46,871 nucleotides of DNA from Lachnoclostridium sp. UBA1308. Its GTDB lineage: Bacteria > Bacillota > Clostridia > Lachnospirales > Lachnospiraceae. This document shows, in pieces, positions 9,090 to 17,629 of the stretch. The notes under the pieces are model-generated. The model was not told the origin of the DNA. It searched no databases and saw nothing but the letters and a program-made list of their open reading frames with translations. Positions within the stretch are counted from its first letter, which is position 1, and the number at the start of each line of letters is the position of its first letter. The translations under genes and the position numbers were made by a program. The DNA is taken from assembly GCA_002307215.1 (NCBI GenBank), contig DBTU01000008.1:1-46871 (forward strand). Reading direction: 5' to 3'.

Positions 9090-9197
9090 ATGACCTCCTA
9101 TGGTGATTATTTCAAATAATTATTTATCTTTATTCTGTTCCATCGGTGATTTGATAATACCATTCTACTCTGTATTCTTAATAAAATAAATAACAAA

Positions 9198-9243
9198 TGT
9201 AATGAATGGTAAATTATATCTGTAATGAATGGTAAATTATATC
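9198..9243. repeat. Perfect 23-base direct tandem repeat
   Basis: Two identical 23-base units, 9198-9220 and 9221-9243, each reading TGTAATGAATGG then TAAATTATATC. They lie in the flavodoxin-iorA intergenic region. Confidence 0.85.
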
Positions 9244-9270
9244 TCAACTATCAGATAATTGACTGGATAA

Positions 9271-9338
9271 AGTTCAGCCATCAAAGAGATGAATCCGGAC
9301 CGGGAAAAAATGATTTCCATATAGGAGTATTTGCATAC
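9271..9338 (+). repeat. Dispersed repeat, right copy
   Basis: Reverse-complement partner of bases 1-68, about 96% identical. The rest of the gap holds a promoter at 9445 but no gene I can support; the minus-strand open frame here (81 codons, 9274-9519) is not convincing. Confidence 0.75.
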
Positions 9339-9444
9339 GAACTATGTAATGCAACTTAGCGAAAGCGGCTCCTATATGAAACATTTCTTTCCTGGTCTTG
9401 TCACGATCCTTGATAGGCTGAACTGAAACAATTGATTGGATTGG

Positions 9445-9473
9445 TTGATAAATAAAACCTTGTATGCTATCAT
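9445..9473 (+). promoter_or_regulatory. Promoter of the iorAB operon
   Basis: TTGATA at 9445-9450, 17-base spacer, TATCAT at 9468-9473, 46 bases upstream of iorA. Confidence 0.5.
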
Positions 9474-9519
9474 AAAAATAAATAACATTTGGGAACAAAT
9501 TAGGACAAGGTGAATACAT

Positions 9520-11328
9520 ATGACAGAATTATTGATGGGAAATGAAGCAATTGCATTAGGTGCAATCAAGGCTGGGGTACGTGTCGTATCCGGCTATCCG
9601 GGTACGCCTTCAACCGAGGTTCTTGAGACGATTGCAAGGAGAAATCCGGGAAATATCTATGTGGAATGGTCAGTGAATGAAAAAGCGGGACTTGAGGTAG
9701 CGGCAGGGGCAGCGTATACCGGTGTAAGATCGTTAGTTACAATGAAGCAGGTCGGTCTGAATGTGGCTTCCGACCCGCTCATGAGCCTAAATTATATCGG
9801 TATTAAGGGCGGTATGGTGGTTTTTGTCGCGGACGATCCGGGACCGATTTCCTCACAGACGGAACAAGATACCCGTCATTTTGGCAAATTCGCAAAGATA
9901 CCGGTATTTGATCCCTCCTCACCGGAGGAAGCCTATGAGATGATAGGGGAAGCCTTTGAATATTCGGAAAAGTATGGGACACCGGTGCTGTTTCGGGCAA
10001 CAACAAGAGTATGCCATGCCTGCGTATCAATTGAAGTCAGCGAGGTTCCTGAACCAAAACCTGTGGAAGGCTTTATAAAGGACAACAAATGGGTTATCTT
10101 CCCTAGGCTATCCTATCAGAATAAGATTAAAATCGAAGCCAGAGAAGGGCTTCTATCAGAAGATTTCTCCGGCTATCAGAGGAATGAACTGATTGGAACC
10201 GGAAGGATAGGCATTGCCTGCGGTGGCATCAGTTATGCCTATGTCGCAGAAGCATTGGAAGGACACGAGGATATCTTTACCGTGATGAAGATTGCTACAC
10301 CATTTCCTTTTCCGGAGCGGTTAGCCGCCCGGTTCATTCATCAGGTGGATCAGATTATTGCTTTTGAAGAGCTCGATTCTGTAATTGAGGATGCGCTAAT
10401 CTATATCTGTGGGAAGAACAAGCTTACGATTGATATTCTTGGGAAGCGGACAAGCACGGTACCGAATGCCGGCGAATTAAGTTCGATGATAATTGCGGAA
10501 ATATTAGATAAGACATTTGGATTTCAACTGTCAGTGCCATATTCGCAATATCCTGACAGACCGCTCACGATGGTAAGGCCGCCGGTGCTATGTGCCGGCT
10601 GCCCGCACAGGGCCTCCTTTTATGCGGTAAAACAAGCAATGAAGGGCGGGAAGGCTGTATTCTGCGGAGATATCGGCTGCTATACACTTGGGAATGCAGC
10701 GCCTCTCGATATGGTAGACACCTGCCTTTGTATGGGTGCAGGAATTACGATTGCACAGGGCCTTTGGCATGCAGAAAAGGATAGTGTGAATTTTGCATTT
10801 GTGGGTGATTCAACCTTCTTTGCATCCGGTATCACAGGGGTTATTAATGCAGTTTATAATCAGACGGATATGATTCTTATCGTTCTTGACAATGCAACAA
10901 CCGCAATGACGGGACATCAGCCGCATCCCGGTATTGGCAAGACGATGATGGGTGAAATCTCACAGAAGATCGGTATCAGAGCAATCCTTGAGGCTATTGG
11001 GCTTTCGTATATTAAGGAGCTTGATCCGCTTGATCTTAAGAAATCGATTGAAACAGTTCGGGAGGCTGCGCTACTGGGAGGCGTCAGGGCTATCATTTAT
11101 AAGTCCCCATGCGTCGCCATTATGAAAAATGAGAAGCATAAGTCAGTGAATAAAGATAAATGCATTGGATGTAAGAAATGTATGAAGGAGCTCGGATGCC
11201 CTGCAATCAGCTTTCATGCCGGTAAAGCGGAGATTGAGCGCGGACTCTGTAACGGTTGTGGCCTGTGTAATCAGGTTTGTCCAACAGCATGTATCACGGA
11301 CGCTGACAGTACGGAGGTGGCAAAATGA
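9520..11328 (+). CDS. iorA: Indolepyruvate ferredoxin oxidoreductase, alpha subunit
   Basis: A 602-residue TPP enzyme that decarboxylates aryl pyruvates (from Trp, Phe, Tyr) to aryl-acetyl-CoA and reduces ferredoxin. The N-terminal pyrimidine-binding domain opens with LLMGNEAIALGAIKAGV and GYPGTPSTEV; the TPP-binding region has CAGCPHRASF (near 360) and GDIGCYTLG with FVGDSTFFASG and NATTAMTGHQPHPG (near 435-470). The C-terminus is a two-cluster ferredoxin domain with CIGCKKCMKELGCP and CNGCGLCNQVCPTAC. Length is normal for the family. AAGGTG precedes the ATG. It overlaps iorB by four bases and so is translationally coupled to it. Confidence 0.93.
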   Translation: MTELLMGNEAIALGAIKAGVRVVSGYPGTPSTEVLETIARRNPGNIYVEWSVNEKAGLEVAAGAAYTGVRSLVTMKQVGLNVASDPLMSLNYIGIKGGMVVFVADDPGPISSQTEQDTRHFGKFAKIPVFDPSSPEEAYEMIGEAFEYSEKYGTPVLFRATTRVCHACVSIEVSEVPEPKPVEGFIKDNKWVIFPRLSYQNKIKIEAREGLLSEDFSGYQRNELIGTGRIGIACGGISYAYVAEALEGHEDIFTVMKIATPFPFPERLAARFIHQVDQIIAFEELDSVIEDALIYICGKNKLTIDILGKRTSTVPNAGELSSMIIAEILDKTFGFQLSVPYSQYPDRPLTMVRPPVLCAGCPHRASFYAVKQAMKGGKAVFCGDIGCYTLGNAAPLDMVDTCLCMGAGITIAQGLWHAEKDSVNFAFVGDSTFFASGITGVINAVYNQTDMILIVLDNATTAMTGHQPHPGIGKTMMGEISQKIGIRAILEAIGLSYIKELDPLDLKKSIETVREAALLGGVRAIIYKSPCVAIMKNEKHKSVNKDKCIGCKKCMKELGCPAISFHAGKAEIERGLCNGCGLCNQVCPTACITDADSTEVAK

Positions 11329-11903
11329 AAAGTTGTCTGATTTGTGGTGTAGGCGGTCAAGGTATCGTACTTGCTTCCAGAATAATTGCAGCAGCAGCCA
11401 TCGAGAAGGGGTATATGGCAAGAACCGCTGAAACAATCGGAATGGCTCAGCGCGGAGGTTGTGTCGTAAGTCATGTGCGTTTTGGCGATAAGGTTTCTTC
11501 TCCGATGATACCCTTCGGAAAAGCCGATGTGATGATAGGATTTGAACCGGGTGAGATTGTACGTAATCTGCATTACCTGAAGAAGGACGGTGTGGTAATC
11601 GTATGTAAAAAAGATATCCAGCCTGTTACTGCTTCATTATCTGGGACGGATTATACAGGGAAAGTAATGTTGGAGTATCTGAAGAAGAATATTACGAAAT
11701 GTTATATTATCGACGGTGAAAAGATATGCGAAGAGTGTGGCAGTCCCAAGGTACTGAATGTGGCGCTGGTGGGTGCGATGGCGAAATGTCAAGCGCTTGA
11801 TTTAACAGTGTCGGATATTGATAAGGTGTTGAAGCAGAAAATAAAGCCGCAATTTCTTGGTATGAACAGAAAAGCGTTGGAGCTGGGAGCTCAGTGTGAA
11901 TAA
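11325..11903 (+). CDS. iorB: Indolepyruvate ferredoxin oxidoreductase, beta subunit
   Basis: A 192-residue gamma-type subunit of 2-oxoacid:ferredoxin oxidoreductases. The start LICGVGGQGIVLASRII is the family hallmark, followed by ETIGMAQRGGCVVSHVRFGD and PFGKADVMIGFEPGE. It forms the heterodimer with IorA. It starts inside the iorA stop (ATGA overlap). Its last two codons and stop fall in a GTGTGAATAAAG sequence shared with other repeat copies, so the 3' end of this gene may have been reshaped by the repeat. Confidence 0.93.
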   Translation: MKSCLICGVGGQGIVLASRIIAAAAIEKGYMARTAETIGMAQRGGCVVSHVRFGDKVSSPMIPFGKADVMIGFEPGEIVRNLHYLKKDGVVIVCKKDIQPVTASLSGTDYTGKVMLEYLKKNITKCYIIDGEKICEECGSPKVLNVALVGAMAKCQALDLTVSDIDKVLKQKIKPQFLGMNRKALELGAQCE

Positions 11904-12021
11904 AGAATTCAGCATAGCTGAATTCTTGGTAAATATAAGAATGAATTCCATTGAAAATTCATCCTTATATTTACAGGCGTTGCCCAAACTAATTCAAAGG
12001 GCAGGAATGCTAAGTTAGTTT
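11896..12021 (+). repeat. Intergenic repeat, copy C (two hairpins plus core)
   Basis: Starts with GTGTGAATAAAG over the iorB stop. Hairpin one has perfect 11-base arms (AAGAATTCAGC 11903-11913, GCTGAATTCTT 11917-11927). Hairpin two spans 11930-11973 and matches 6156-6187. The core CCCAAACTAATTCAAAGGGC follows (11983-12002). The downstream PaaK-like gene then uses the GCAGAATGGAG ribosome-binding module. Confidence 0.65.
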
Positions 12022-12070
12022 GGTATTGAATAAGTGTCAGGCCTTCGTAGGCCGCAGAATGGAGATTGAG

Positions 12071-13306
12071 ATGACAATGACAAAGGAAACTCTGGAGCAG
12101 ATTAAGGTTCAGATCAGACGTGTCTTAAAAGCAGAAGGCTTCTATGCAAAATTGCTGGAGGGAGTTGAGGTGGATACCATCAATTCGCAAAAGGACTTTG
12201 AAAAGCTTCCTTTTTCGGAAAAGGATGATCTAAGAAATGCATATCCGCTTGGTTTGTCGGTTGTACCGGAAGAGGATATTGTAAGAATTCATTCCTCCAG
12301 CGGTACGACTGGTACACCGGTAATTATTCCATATACCCAAAAGGATGTTGATGATTGGGCCGAGCTTTTCAAAAGGTGCTATGAGATAGCTGGGCTTACG
12401 AATAAGGATAGAATACATATAACGCCCGGCTACGGATTATGGACAGCAGGCATCGGATTTCAACTCGGGGCAGAGAAGCTGGGTGCGATGGCAATACCGA
12501 TGGGACCCGGGAATACAGATAAACAGATTAAATTTCTGGAGGATATGAAATCGACGGTACTATGTGCAACCTCTTCTTATGCTCTTTTGTTAGCGGAGGA
12601 GATTCAGAAGCGGAATTTAAAGGATCATATTTATCTAAAGAAGGGTATCATCGGTTCGGAACGTTGGGGCGAGAAGATGCGTAACCGAATTGCTAAGGAG
12701 CTTGGAGTTGAACTATATGATATCTACGGTCTTACAGAGGTGTATGGCCCCGGAATCGCCATCAATTGCGATTATAATACGGGTATGCATTACTTTGATG
12801 ATTTTTTATATTTCGAAATTATTGATCCGAAGACTGGAAAGGTTTTACCGGAGGGTGAACTTGGAGAGCTGGTAATTACGACTTTGCAGAAGGAAGGCGC
12901 GCCCTTAATCCGTTACCGTACACATGATTTGACAAGAATCATTCCCGGCACATGTCCCTGTGGCAGAAGTTATCCAAAAATTGATGTTATATTAGGAAGA
13001 ACCGATGATATGGTTAAGGTTAAGGGAGTCAATATTTTCCCCGGTCAGATAGACGATCTCTTGAAAGAGATTGAGGGTGCATCCTCGGAATATCAAGTGT
13101 TTATCGAGCATGCTGACGGCAAAGACCGCATGACAGTATTTGTTGAAACGGAGCTTGGTGAAGAGGAAAGAATTACTTTTGAGACTACATTAAAGGAGCA
13201 TTTTAAGACAAGAATCGGAGTCGGAATTGTCCCGAAAGCGGTAGTGCTCGGAGAACTTCCAAGAAGTGAAAAAAAGACCACCAGAATATTTGATTATAGA
13301 TACTAA
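12071..13306 (+). CDS. Phenylacetate-CoA ligase-like AMP-forming enzyme
   Basis: A 411-residue member of the ANL superfamily, PaaK group. The P-loop-like motif HSSSGTTGTPVIIPYT lies near residues 77-92; YDIYGLTEVYGPG (near 220) is the A5 motif; RYRTHDLT and CPCGRSYPKIDVILGRTDDMVKVKGVNIFP (A7-A8) follow. It interconverts aryl acetates and aryl-acetyl-CoA with ATP and AMP. Placed behind iorAB it probably handles the IorAB product. Start 12071 chosen because GGAG lies six bases upstream, in the same GCAGAATGGAG context as rnr; an open frame back to 12020 lies in repeat sequence. The repeat hairpins separate it from iorB, so read-through may be regulated. Confidence 0.85.
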   Translation: MTMTKETLEQIKVQIRRVLKAEGFYAKLLEGVEVDTINSQKDFEKLPFSEKDDLRNAYPLGLSVVPEEDIVRIHSSSGTTGTPVIIPYTQKDVDDWAELFKRCYEIAGLTNKDRIHITPGYGLWTAGIGFQLGAEKLGAMAIPMGPGNTDKQIKFLEDMKSTVLCATSSYALLLAEEIQKRNLKDHIYLKKGIIGSERWGEKMRNRIAKELGVELYDIYGLTEVYGPGIAINCDYNTGMHYFDDFLYFEIIDPKTGKVLPEGELGELVITTLQKEGAPLIRYRTHDLTRIIPGTCPCGRSYPKIDVILGRTDDMVKVKGVNIFPGQIDDLLKEIEGASSEYQVFIEHADGKDRMTVFVETELGEEERITFETTLKEHFKTRIGVGIVPKAVVLGELPRSEKKTTRIFDYRY

Positions 13307-13313
13307 TGTTGAT

Positions 13314-13355
13314 AGATCGGTAAATGAAGCCTGAGACGGCTTACATTACCGATCT
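13314..13355. terminator. Convergent terminator hairpin
   Basis: Outer stem AGATCGGTAA/TTACCGATCT with inner stem AAGCC/GGCTT. It lies between the rightward ligase gene and the leftward truncated reductase gene; the stop codon of the latter (13341-13343) is inside the hairpin. Confidence 0.75.
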
Positions 13356-13952
13356 TATCTCTGTGTGATTAGTCAGTGAATGGAAGGAGATAGTAACGAC
13401 CAATTTACTCCAAGGAATTCTTTTGATATGCTCGGTCACTTCTACTTCTAGTCCTGCCTCGTTTAAAAGCGCTGCTATCTGTATATCTATATGAGAAGAT
13501 GGAACCATGGCGCAGAGCGAAGTGATTCCGCTTCCTGTATGCTGAATCTTACCGAGACCAACGCCCTCACTGCTATGTCCGGAGGTCCCAATGATAATAT
13601 TTTCTTTTTTTACAAACTGATTCATATCGCATTCATTTTCCATTCCGTTTTGGAGAGTCATGACAATTGTGTGATCACCGATCAGTGATTGATTTGCTTC
13701 TAGGGCTTCAAAGGTACGAATGGAATTCACTAAAACAATAACCAAGTCAACTGTTCCAATATCAGTTTTGCTGGGAACAGCTCTCATAGGGAAAGTAATC
13801 TCATGCCCATTTTCCAACATAATTAAACCATTCTTATTAATGGCATCGACCTGAGGAAGAAAGGAATCGATCAAAATCACTTCGTTTTTTGCCGACAGGT
13901 ATGCTCCATACAGACATCCCATTGCACCGGCTCCAATCATTGCTATTTTCAT
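13341..13952 (-). pseudogene. Ketopantoate reductase-like protein, C-terminal domain missing
   Basis: The 203-residue product has the N-terminal Rossmann domain of the PanE/ApbA family: MKIAMIGAGAMGCLYGAYLS at the start, and VLVNSIRTFEA and TLQNGMENE later. The family is normally about 300 residues; here the sequence stops just after IKRIPWSKLVV, where the helical ApbA_C domain should begin, and the remaining sequence to the stop is unrelated. That domain supplies much of the substrate site and dimer contact, so the protein is probably inactive or altered. AGGGAGG precedes the ATG at 13950-13952. It is divergent from a LysR regulator that may have controlled it. Confidence 0.75.
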
Positions 13953-14035
13953 AAAGTGAACCTCCCTACTTGACTTATCTGATTCTAGTATATTACAATA
14001 GGATTGATAAGTATAGCTCATTATTTTAAGCATAA

Positions 14036-14054
14036 AGATGAATATTATTCATCT
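14036..14054. promoter_or_regulatory. Palindrome before the LysR gene
   Basis: AGATGAAT-ATT-ATTCATCT, a perfect inverted repeat with 8-base arms, directly upstream of the GGAGGAG ribosome binding site of the LysR gene and in the divergent intergenic region. It may be an autoregulatory operator. Confidence 0.45.
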
Positions 14055-14065
14055 ATGGAGGAGAA

Positions 14066-14944
14066 ATGTCGATTAATACCTATCAGATTTTTGTTACTGT
14101 TACGGAGCAGGGGAGTTTCCTCAAGGCCTCTCATTTACTGAATATCACGGCCTCCGCAATCAGCCATTCCATGGCCGGACTGGAGAAGGAATTTGGTTAC
14201 CCGCTTCTGGTCCGTCATAAGACAGGAGTGACCTTGACCAGCTACGGCGAATCGTTAATGCCATACGTCCGCCAGGTTCTGAACACGGATACGGTTCTGC
14301 ATCACGTAGTCACCTCATTAAATGGTCTGGAAACAGGAACAGTACGCCTGGGCTGTTTTAACAGTATTTGTACGACACATCTGCCAGGGCTGTTACACGG
14401 ATTCAACGAGTTGTTTCCGAAGATTAAGATCCATATTTATCAGGGCTCTTATGATGATGTAATCAGTTGGTTAAAAAATGGGATCGTAGAAATTGGATTT
14501 CTCTCAACGGCAAGCGCCGAGAATGAAGTGCCGATCAGCCCATTATATAAGGATGAGCTATTATGTGTTGTACCAAAGGATTTTAAAACAGAAAATCCTA
14601 CGTTCATTTCACATGATGAGATTAAATGTCAGGAATTTATTGCCCAACAGGAATCTACAGATTCGGATATTCAGAATTACCTGCAAAGGTATCGACTACA
14701 GGTCAAAATCAACTGCCATGCGTCGGATGATCTTTCGGCGGTATCACTTGTCAGCAATGGTTTCGGAATCTGTATCATGCCGGAACTAGTGATGAAATCT
14801 ATGCATTATGAAGTTGACTCTTATGCACTTATGCCGAAAGGTTTTCGAACAATTGGCATTTCAAGTATAGACAAGAATGATCTATCCCCGGCTGCAAAAA
14901 AACTATATGATTTTATAATTAATGAATATAAAGAGAGGATGTGA
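14066..14944 (+). CDS. LysR-family transcriptional regulator
   Basis: A 292-residue regulator with the usual layout. The N-terminal winged helix-turn-helix runs over residues 1-60 (TEQGSFLKASHLLNITASAISHS, then EKEFGYPLLVRHKTG); the periplasmic-binding-like effector domain begins near 90 (TVRLGCFNSICTTHLPGLL). It is divergent from the truncated reductase gene over a 113-base region, the usual arrangement of a LysR regulator and its target. GGAGGAG precedes ATG 14066. The effector is unknown. Confidence 0.92.
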   Translation: MSINTYQIFVTVTEQGSFLKASHLLNITASAISHSMAGLEKEFGYPLLVRHKTGVTLTSYGESLMPYVRQVLNTDTVLHHVVTSLNGLETGTVRLGCFNSICTTHLPGLLHGFNELFPKIKIHIYQGSYDDVISWLKNGIVEIGFLSTASAENEVPISPLYKDELLCVVPKDFKTENPTFISHDEIKCQEFIAQQESTDSDIQNYLQRYRLQVKINCHASDDLSAVSLVSNGFGICIMPELVMKSMHYEVDSYALMPKGFRTIGISSIDKNDLSPAAKKLYDFIINEYKERM

Positions 14945-14996
14945 AAATATTTCATTCCCGGTATAAAACCAATTAATGTATGTTATTGTGCAATTA

Positions 14997-15025
14997 TTGT
15001 GGTGAAGGTAAGCATGTGCTATAAT
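14997..15025 (+). promoter_or_regulatory. Promoter for the gene at 15135
   Basis: TTGTGG at 14997-15002, 17-base spacer, TATAAT at 15020-15025. Confidence 0.5.
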
Positions 15026-15052
15026 AAGTATAGACAATATTTGGGGGAGGTA

Positions 15053-15128
15053 GTGTGGAAAATCAAGATTTTCCACACGGCAAATTTGTGCTGTCGCCCA
15101 AATTCGCGGGTTTGCGGCAGAATGGGGA
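15053..15128 (+). repeat. Intergenic repeat, copy I (hairpin plus RBS module)
   Basis: A perfect hairpin with 12-base arms (GTGTGGAAAATC, AA loop, GATTTTCCACAC) is followed by a 52-base module about 83% identical to 352-403. It ends in GGCAGAATGGGGAGG, the ribosome binding site of the next gene. Confidence 0.65.
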
Positions 15129-15134
15129 GGTATT

Positions 15135-15509
15135 ATGTATCGAATTATTCCGGATAAAGGTAACAAATTGATTTATATTGAGTTGATAGGACGTTTGGAG
15201 ATGGATGACTGGAGATTGTTTTCTCAAGATATGAAAGTCTTGTCATCGCAATTCAATATCAAGGAATTTTCGATTTTAATTTCTCTTGAACGAATGGATA
15301 CAGTATCACAGGAATGTCTTCCGTTATGTATGGAAGGCTTATGTAATGCATCAAAGTATGCCGATAAGATAGCCTTTATCCATAAGAGGGTAATGCCAAG
15401 AATACAGTTAAATAAAATACTTACATTCGTGAATAAACGCTGCAATAATGCCACACAGACGAAATTATTTACTACAAAGCGAGAAGCTATGACTTTTCTG
15501 CATACTTAA
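15135..15509 (+). CDS. Small protein of unknown function (possibly STAS/SpoIIAA-like)
   Basis: A 124-residue soluble protein with no signal peptide or membrane segment. The alternation of short strands and helices and the opening (MYRIIPDKGNKLIYIELIGRL) recall SpoIIAA-like or STAS folds, but no diagnostic motif is visible, so this is a guess. The start is well supported by GGGGAGG six bases before ATG 15135. A DUF4317 gene follows after 62 bases, which contain a short copy of the intergenic core repeat. Confidence 0.6.
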   Translation: MYRIIPDKGNKLIYIELIGRLEMDDWRLFSQDMKVLSSQFNIKEFSILISLERMDTVSQECLPLCMEGLCNASKYADKIAFIHKRVMPRIQLNKILTFVNKRCNNATQTKLFTTKREAMTFLHT

Positions 15510-15513
15510 GAAA

Positions 15514-15552
15514 AAGCCAAGCTAATTCAAAGAACAGGCATATTACGTTAGT
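15514..15552 (+). repeat. Intergenic repeat, partial core copy D
   Basis: AGCTAATTCAAAGAACAGGC and the following TATTACGTTAGT match the 3' half of the core linker at 171-205 and 11983-12021. Confidence 0.5.
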
Positions 15553-15571
15553 ACATATAAGGAGACTTGAA

Positions 15572-16702
15572 ATGATAAACAGTGAGATTCTGGAGATCAG
15601 AAAACAATTTAAACATGAAAATTGTGCCATTACGAAGGTAAGTGGCTGCTATGTTGATGGTGAGAAAACGATTAAAACAAAGTTCACAGAATCTTTTCTG
15701 TGCTTGCCGGAAGAGGAGACCTTTAAATATTTTGAGATTTTTAAGAAGACATTATCGGGTTCAGTTGGGAAAAACCTTATTAATATGGAGTTTCCTACCG
15801 CCTCCGAATTCAATGGCGGTACGCAGGAAATACTTCTAAAATTAAGAGATAGTGAGCTTAAGGAGGAGTCATTACTGGAGGAGTTTTATGAGAAGGTCAT
15901 TACACTATATGAGCATGCGGGAAGTTATCTGATACTAATTCTGCATGCGGCTTATGATGTTCCGGGTAGGACTAAGGATAAGCTCTTCTTAGAGGATTCC
16001 TCGGATGAGGTTTACCGATATCTCCTATGCTCAATCTGCCCAGTTGATTTAACTAAGCCGGGCTTAAGCTATAATACTGAGACCAACCAGATTCAAAAAC
16101 GTATCCAGGACTGGGTGGTTGGCGCACCAAATAATGGTTTCCTGTTCCCGGCCTTTCATGACAGGAGTACGGATTTACATAGTGTTCTGTATTATTCCAA
16201 GGATTCGGAAGAGCTACAGCATGAATTTGTGAGCTGTTTTCTCGGCTGTGAACTGCCACTTTCGGCAGGAGAGCAGAAGGAAACCTTTCAGGCACTGATT
16301 AGGGAAACATTGGGTGAGGATTGTGAATATGAAATTGTTAAAAATATTCATGGTAAACTAAATGAAATCATGGAAGAACATAAGCTCCAGGAAATTCCGG
16401 AACCGTTAGTTCTGGATAAGACGGAAGTTAGAAATCTGTTTACCGATAGTGGAGTTGAGGAAGAAAAGCTTGTAGCCTTTGATTCAAATTATGAGAAGAT
16501 GGCTGGGGGAAATGTATCTCTGCTGGCTTCCAATATGGCTAGCACCAGAGTGTTTGAAGTGAAGACTCCGGATGTTTCTGTGAAGGTTAATCCGGAACAC
16601 TATGATTTGGTACAGACAAAAATAGTGGAGGGACGGAAATGTCTTGTCATTGAGATAACTGACCAGGTGGAAGTAAACGGTATTGCGGTAAAGGCGCTAT
16701 AG
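15572..16702 (+). CDS. DUF4317 family protein
   Basis: A 376-residue soluble protein matching the DUF4317 family of clostridia as I recall it: the start INSEILEIRKQFKHENCAI with the following VSGCYVDGEK segment, then acidic middle and C-terminal parts. No function is known for the family and no catalytic motif is evident. AAGGAG is eight bases before ATG 15572. The YitT gene follows 49 bases after its stop and may be co-transcribed. Confidence 0.75.
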   Translation: MINSEILEIRKQFKHENCAITKVSGCYVDGEKTIKTKFTESFLCLPEEETFKYFEIFKKTLSGSVGKNLINMEFPTASEFNGGTQEILLKLRDSELKEESLLEEFYEKVITLYEHAGSYLILILHAAYDVPGRTKDKLFLEDSSDEVYRYLLCSICPVDLTKPGLSYNTETNQIQKRIQDWVVGAPNNGFLFPAFHDRSTDLHSVLYYSKDSEELQHEFVSCFLGCELPLSAGEQKETFQALIRETLGEDCEYEIVKNIHGKLNEIMEEHKLQEIPEPLVLDKTEVRNLFTDSGVEEEKLVAFDSNYEKMAGGNVSLLASNMASTRVFEVKTPDVSVKVNPEHYDLVQTKIVEGRKCLVIEITDQVEVNGIAVKAL

Positions 16703-16751
16703 GGAAGGAATCTTACATTACAGTGACTCAAATTTGAGGGGAGGAAATCAA

Positions 16752-17612
16752 ATGAATAAAAACAGTCATCTTATATTACGGGTAATTAAAAAGTATTCTA
16801 TTTTGCTTTTGGGTTCTTTGATTGCGGCCACAGGCCTTGAGATTTTTCTGATACCGAATCGCATCATAGACGGAGGTATTGTCGGCATCTCAATCATAAC
16901 TAGCTTTTTGACTAATATACCGCTTGGCTTGTTTACCTTTCTATTCAACATTCCCTTCCTTTTTATTGGGTATAAGCAGATTGGTAAGACCTTTGTTATT
17001 ACCTCATTATTCTCAATAACCTCGTTTTCCTTCTTTATATCTATCCTGCATCCGGTACCGGGACTTACATATGATATATTGCTGGCGACTGTCTTTGGAG
17101 GCATCATTCTTGGTGCAGGAGTCGGATTGATTCTACGATACGGAGGCTCTCTTGACGGTACTGAAATAATAGCAATCATTTTATGTAAAAGAGCAGTATT
17201 TTCAATCGGGCAGATAGTATTGATATTTAACGTCTTCATATTCAGCTGTGCTGCTCTGGTTCTTGGATGGGATCGAGCGTTGTACTCAATGCTTGCGTAT
17301 TTTGTAGCACATAAGGCGGTTGATATAGTAATCGACGGTTTTGACGAAGCAAAGGCAGTCATGATTGTAACGAACAACGGAGATGAGATTGCAGATGCTA
17401 TCAATGCCAGACTTGGACGTGGGGTCACCTTTCTCGAAGGAAGGGGAGGCTACTCCGGAGATGAGAAGACTGTTATTTACTCGGTTGTTACGCGTCTTGA
17501 GATTGCTAAGCTTCGTTCCATTATTAACGACAAGGATGTTAATGCTTTCGTAACGATTCATGATGTATCGGATGTTATGGGCGGAACTGATAGGAAGCGT
17601 TCCATTCATTAA
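16752..17612 (+). CDS. YitT family membrane protein
   Basis: A 286-residue protein with five or six predicted membrane helices in the first about 190 residues (for example SILLLGSLIAATGLEIFLIP and ATVFGGIILGAGVGLILRYG) and the soluble DUF2179 domain at the C-terminus (AVMIVTNNGDEIADAI ... GVTFLEGRGGYSGDEKTVIY). Family function is not settled; transport has been suggested. GGGGAGG lies just before ATG 16752, which favours it over the open frame at 16734. A second member is encoded at 38568-39431 on the other strand. Confidence 0.88.
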   Translation: MNKNSHLILRVIKKYSILLLGSLIAATGLEIFLIPNRIIDGGIVGISIITSFLTNIPLGLFTFLFNIPFLFIGYKQIGKTFVITSLFSITSFSFFISILHPVPGLTYDILLATVFGGIILGAGVGLILRYGGSLDGTEIIAIILCKRAVFSIGQIVLIFNVFIFSCAALVLGWDRALYSMLAYFVAHKAVDIVIDGFDEAKAVMIVTNNGDEIADAINARLGRGVTFLEGRGGYSGDEKTVIYSVVTRLEIAKLRSIINDKDVNAFVTIHDVSDVMGGTDRKRSIH

Positions 17613-17629
17613 TTTATGATAATAAATTA
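17610..17629. terminator. AT-only convergent hairpin
   Basis: TAATTTAT-GATA-ATAAATTA between the converging YitT and Crp-family genes. It is weak as a terminator but is the only structure there. Confidence 0.3.

Noticed and set aside
9274..9338. Insertion sequence at either end of the 1-9338 segment
   Set aside because: Only 68 bases are shared, with no transposase gene nearby.
9274..9519. 81-codon minus-strand frame over the right dispersed repeat, as a transposase remnant
   Set aside because: Part of the frame is shared with the left copy, but the peptide matches no transposase motif and there are no terminal repeats or target duplications.
11903..11927. Intrinsic terminator after iorB
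   Set aside because: The stem is perfect but no T run follows; the hairpin belongs to the dispersed repeat family.
16766..17428. 220-codon minus-strand open frame
   Set aside because: It is the antisense shadow of the YitT gene, which has membrane helices, a domain match and a good ribosome binding site.
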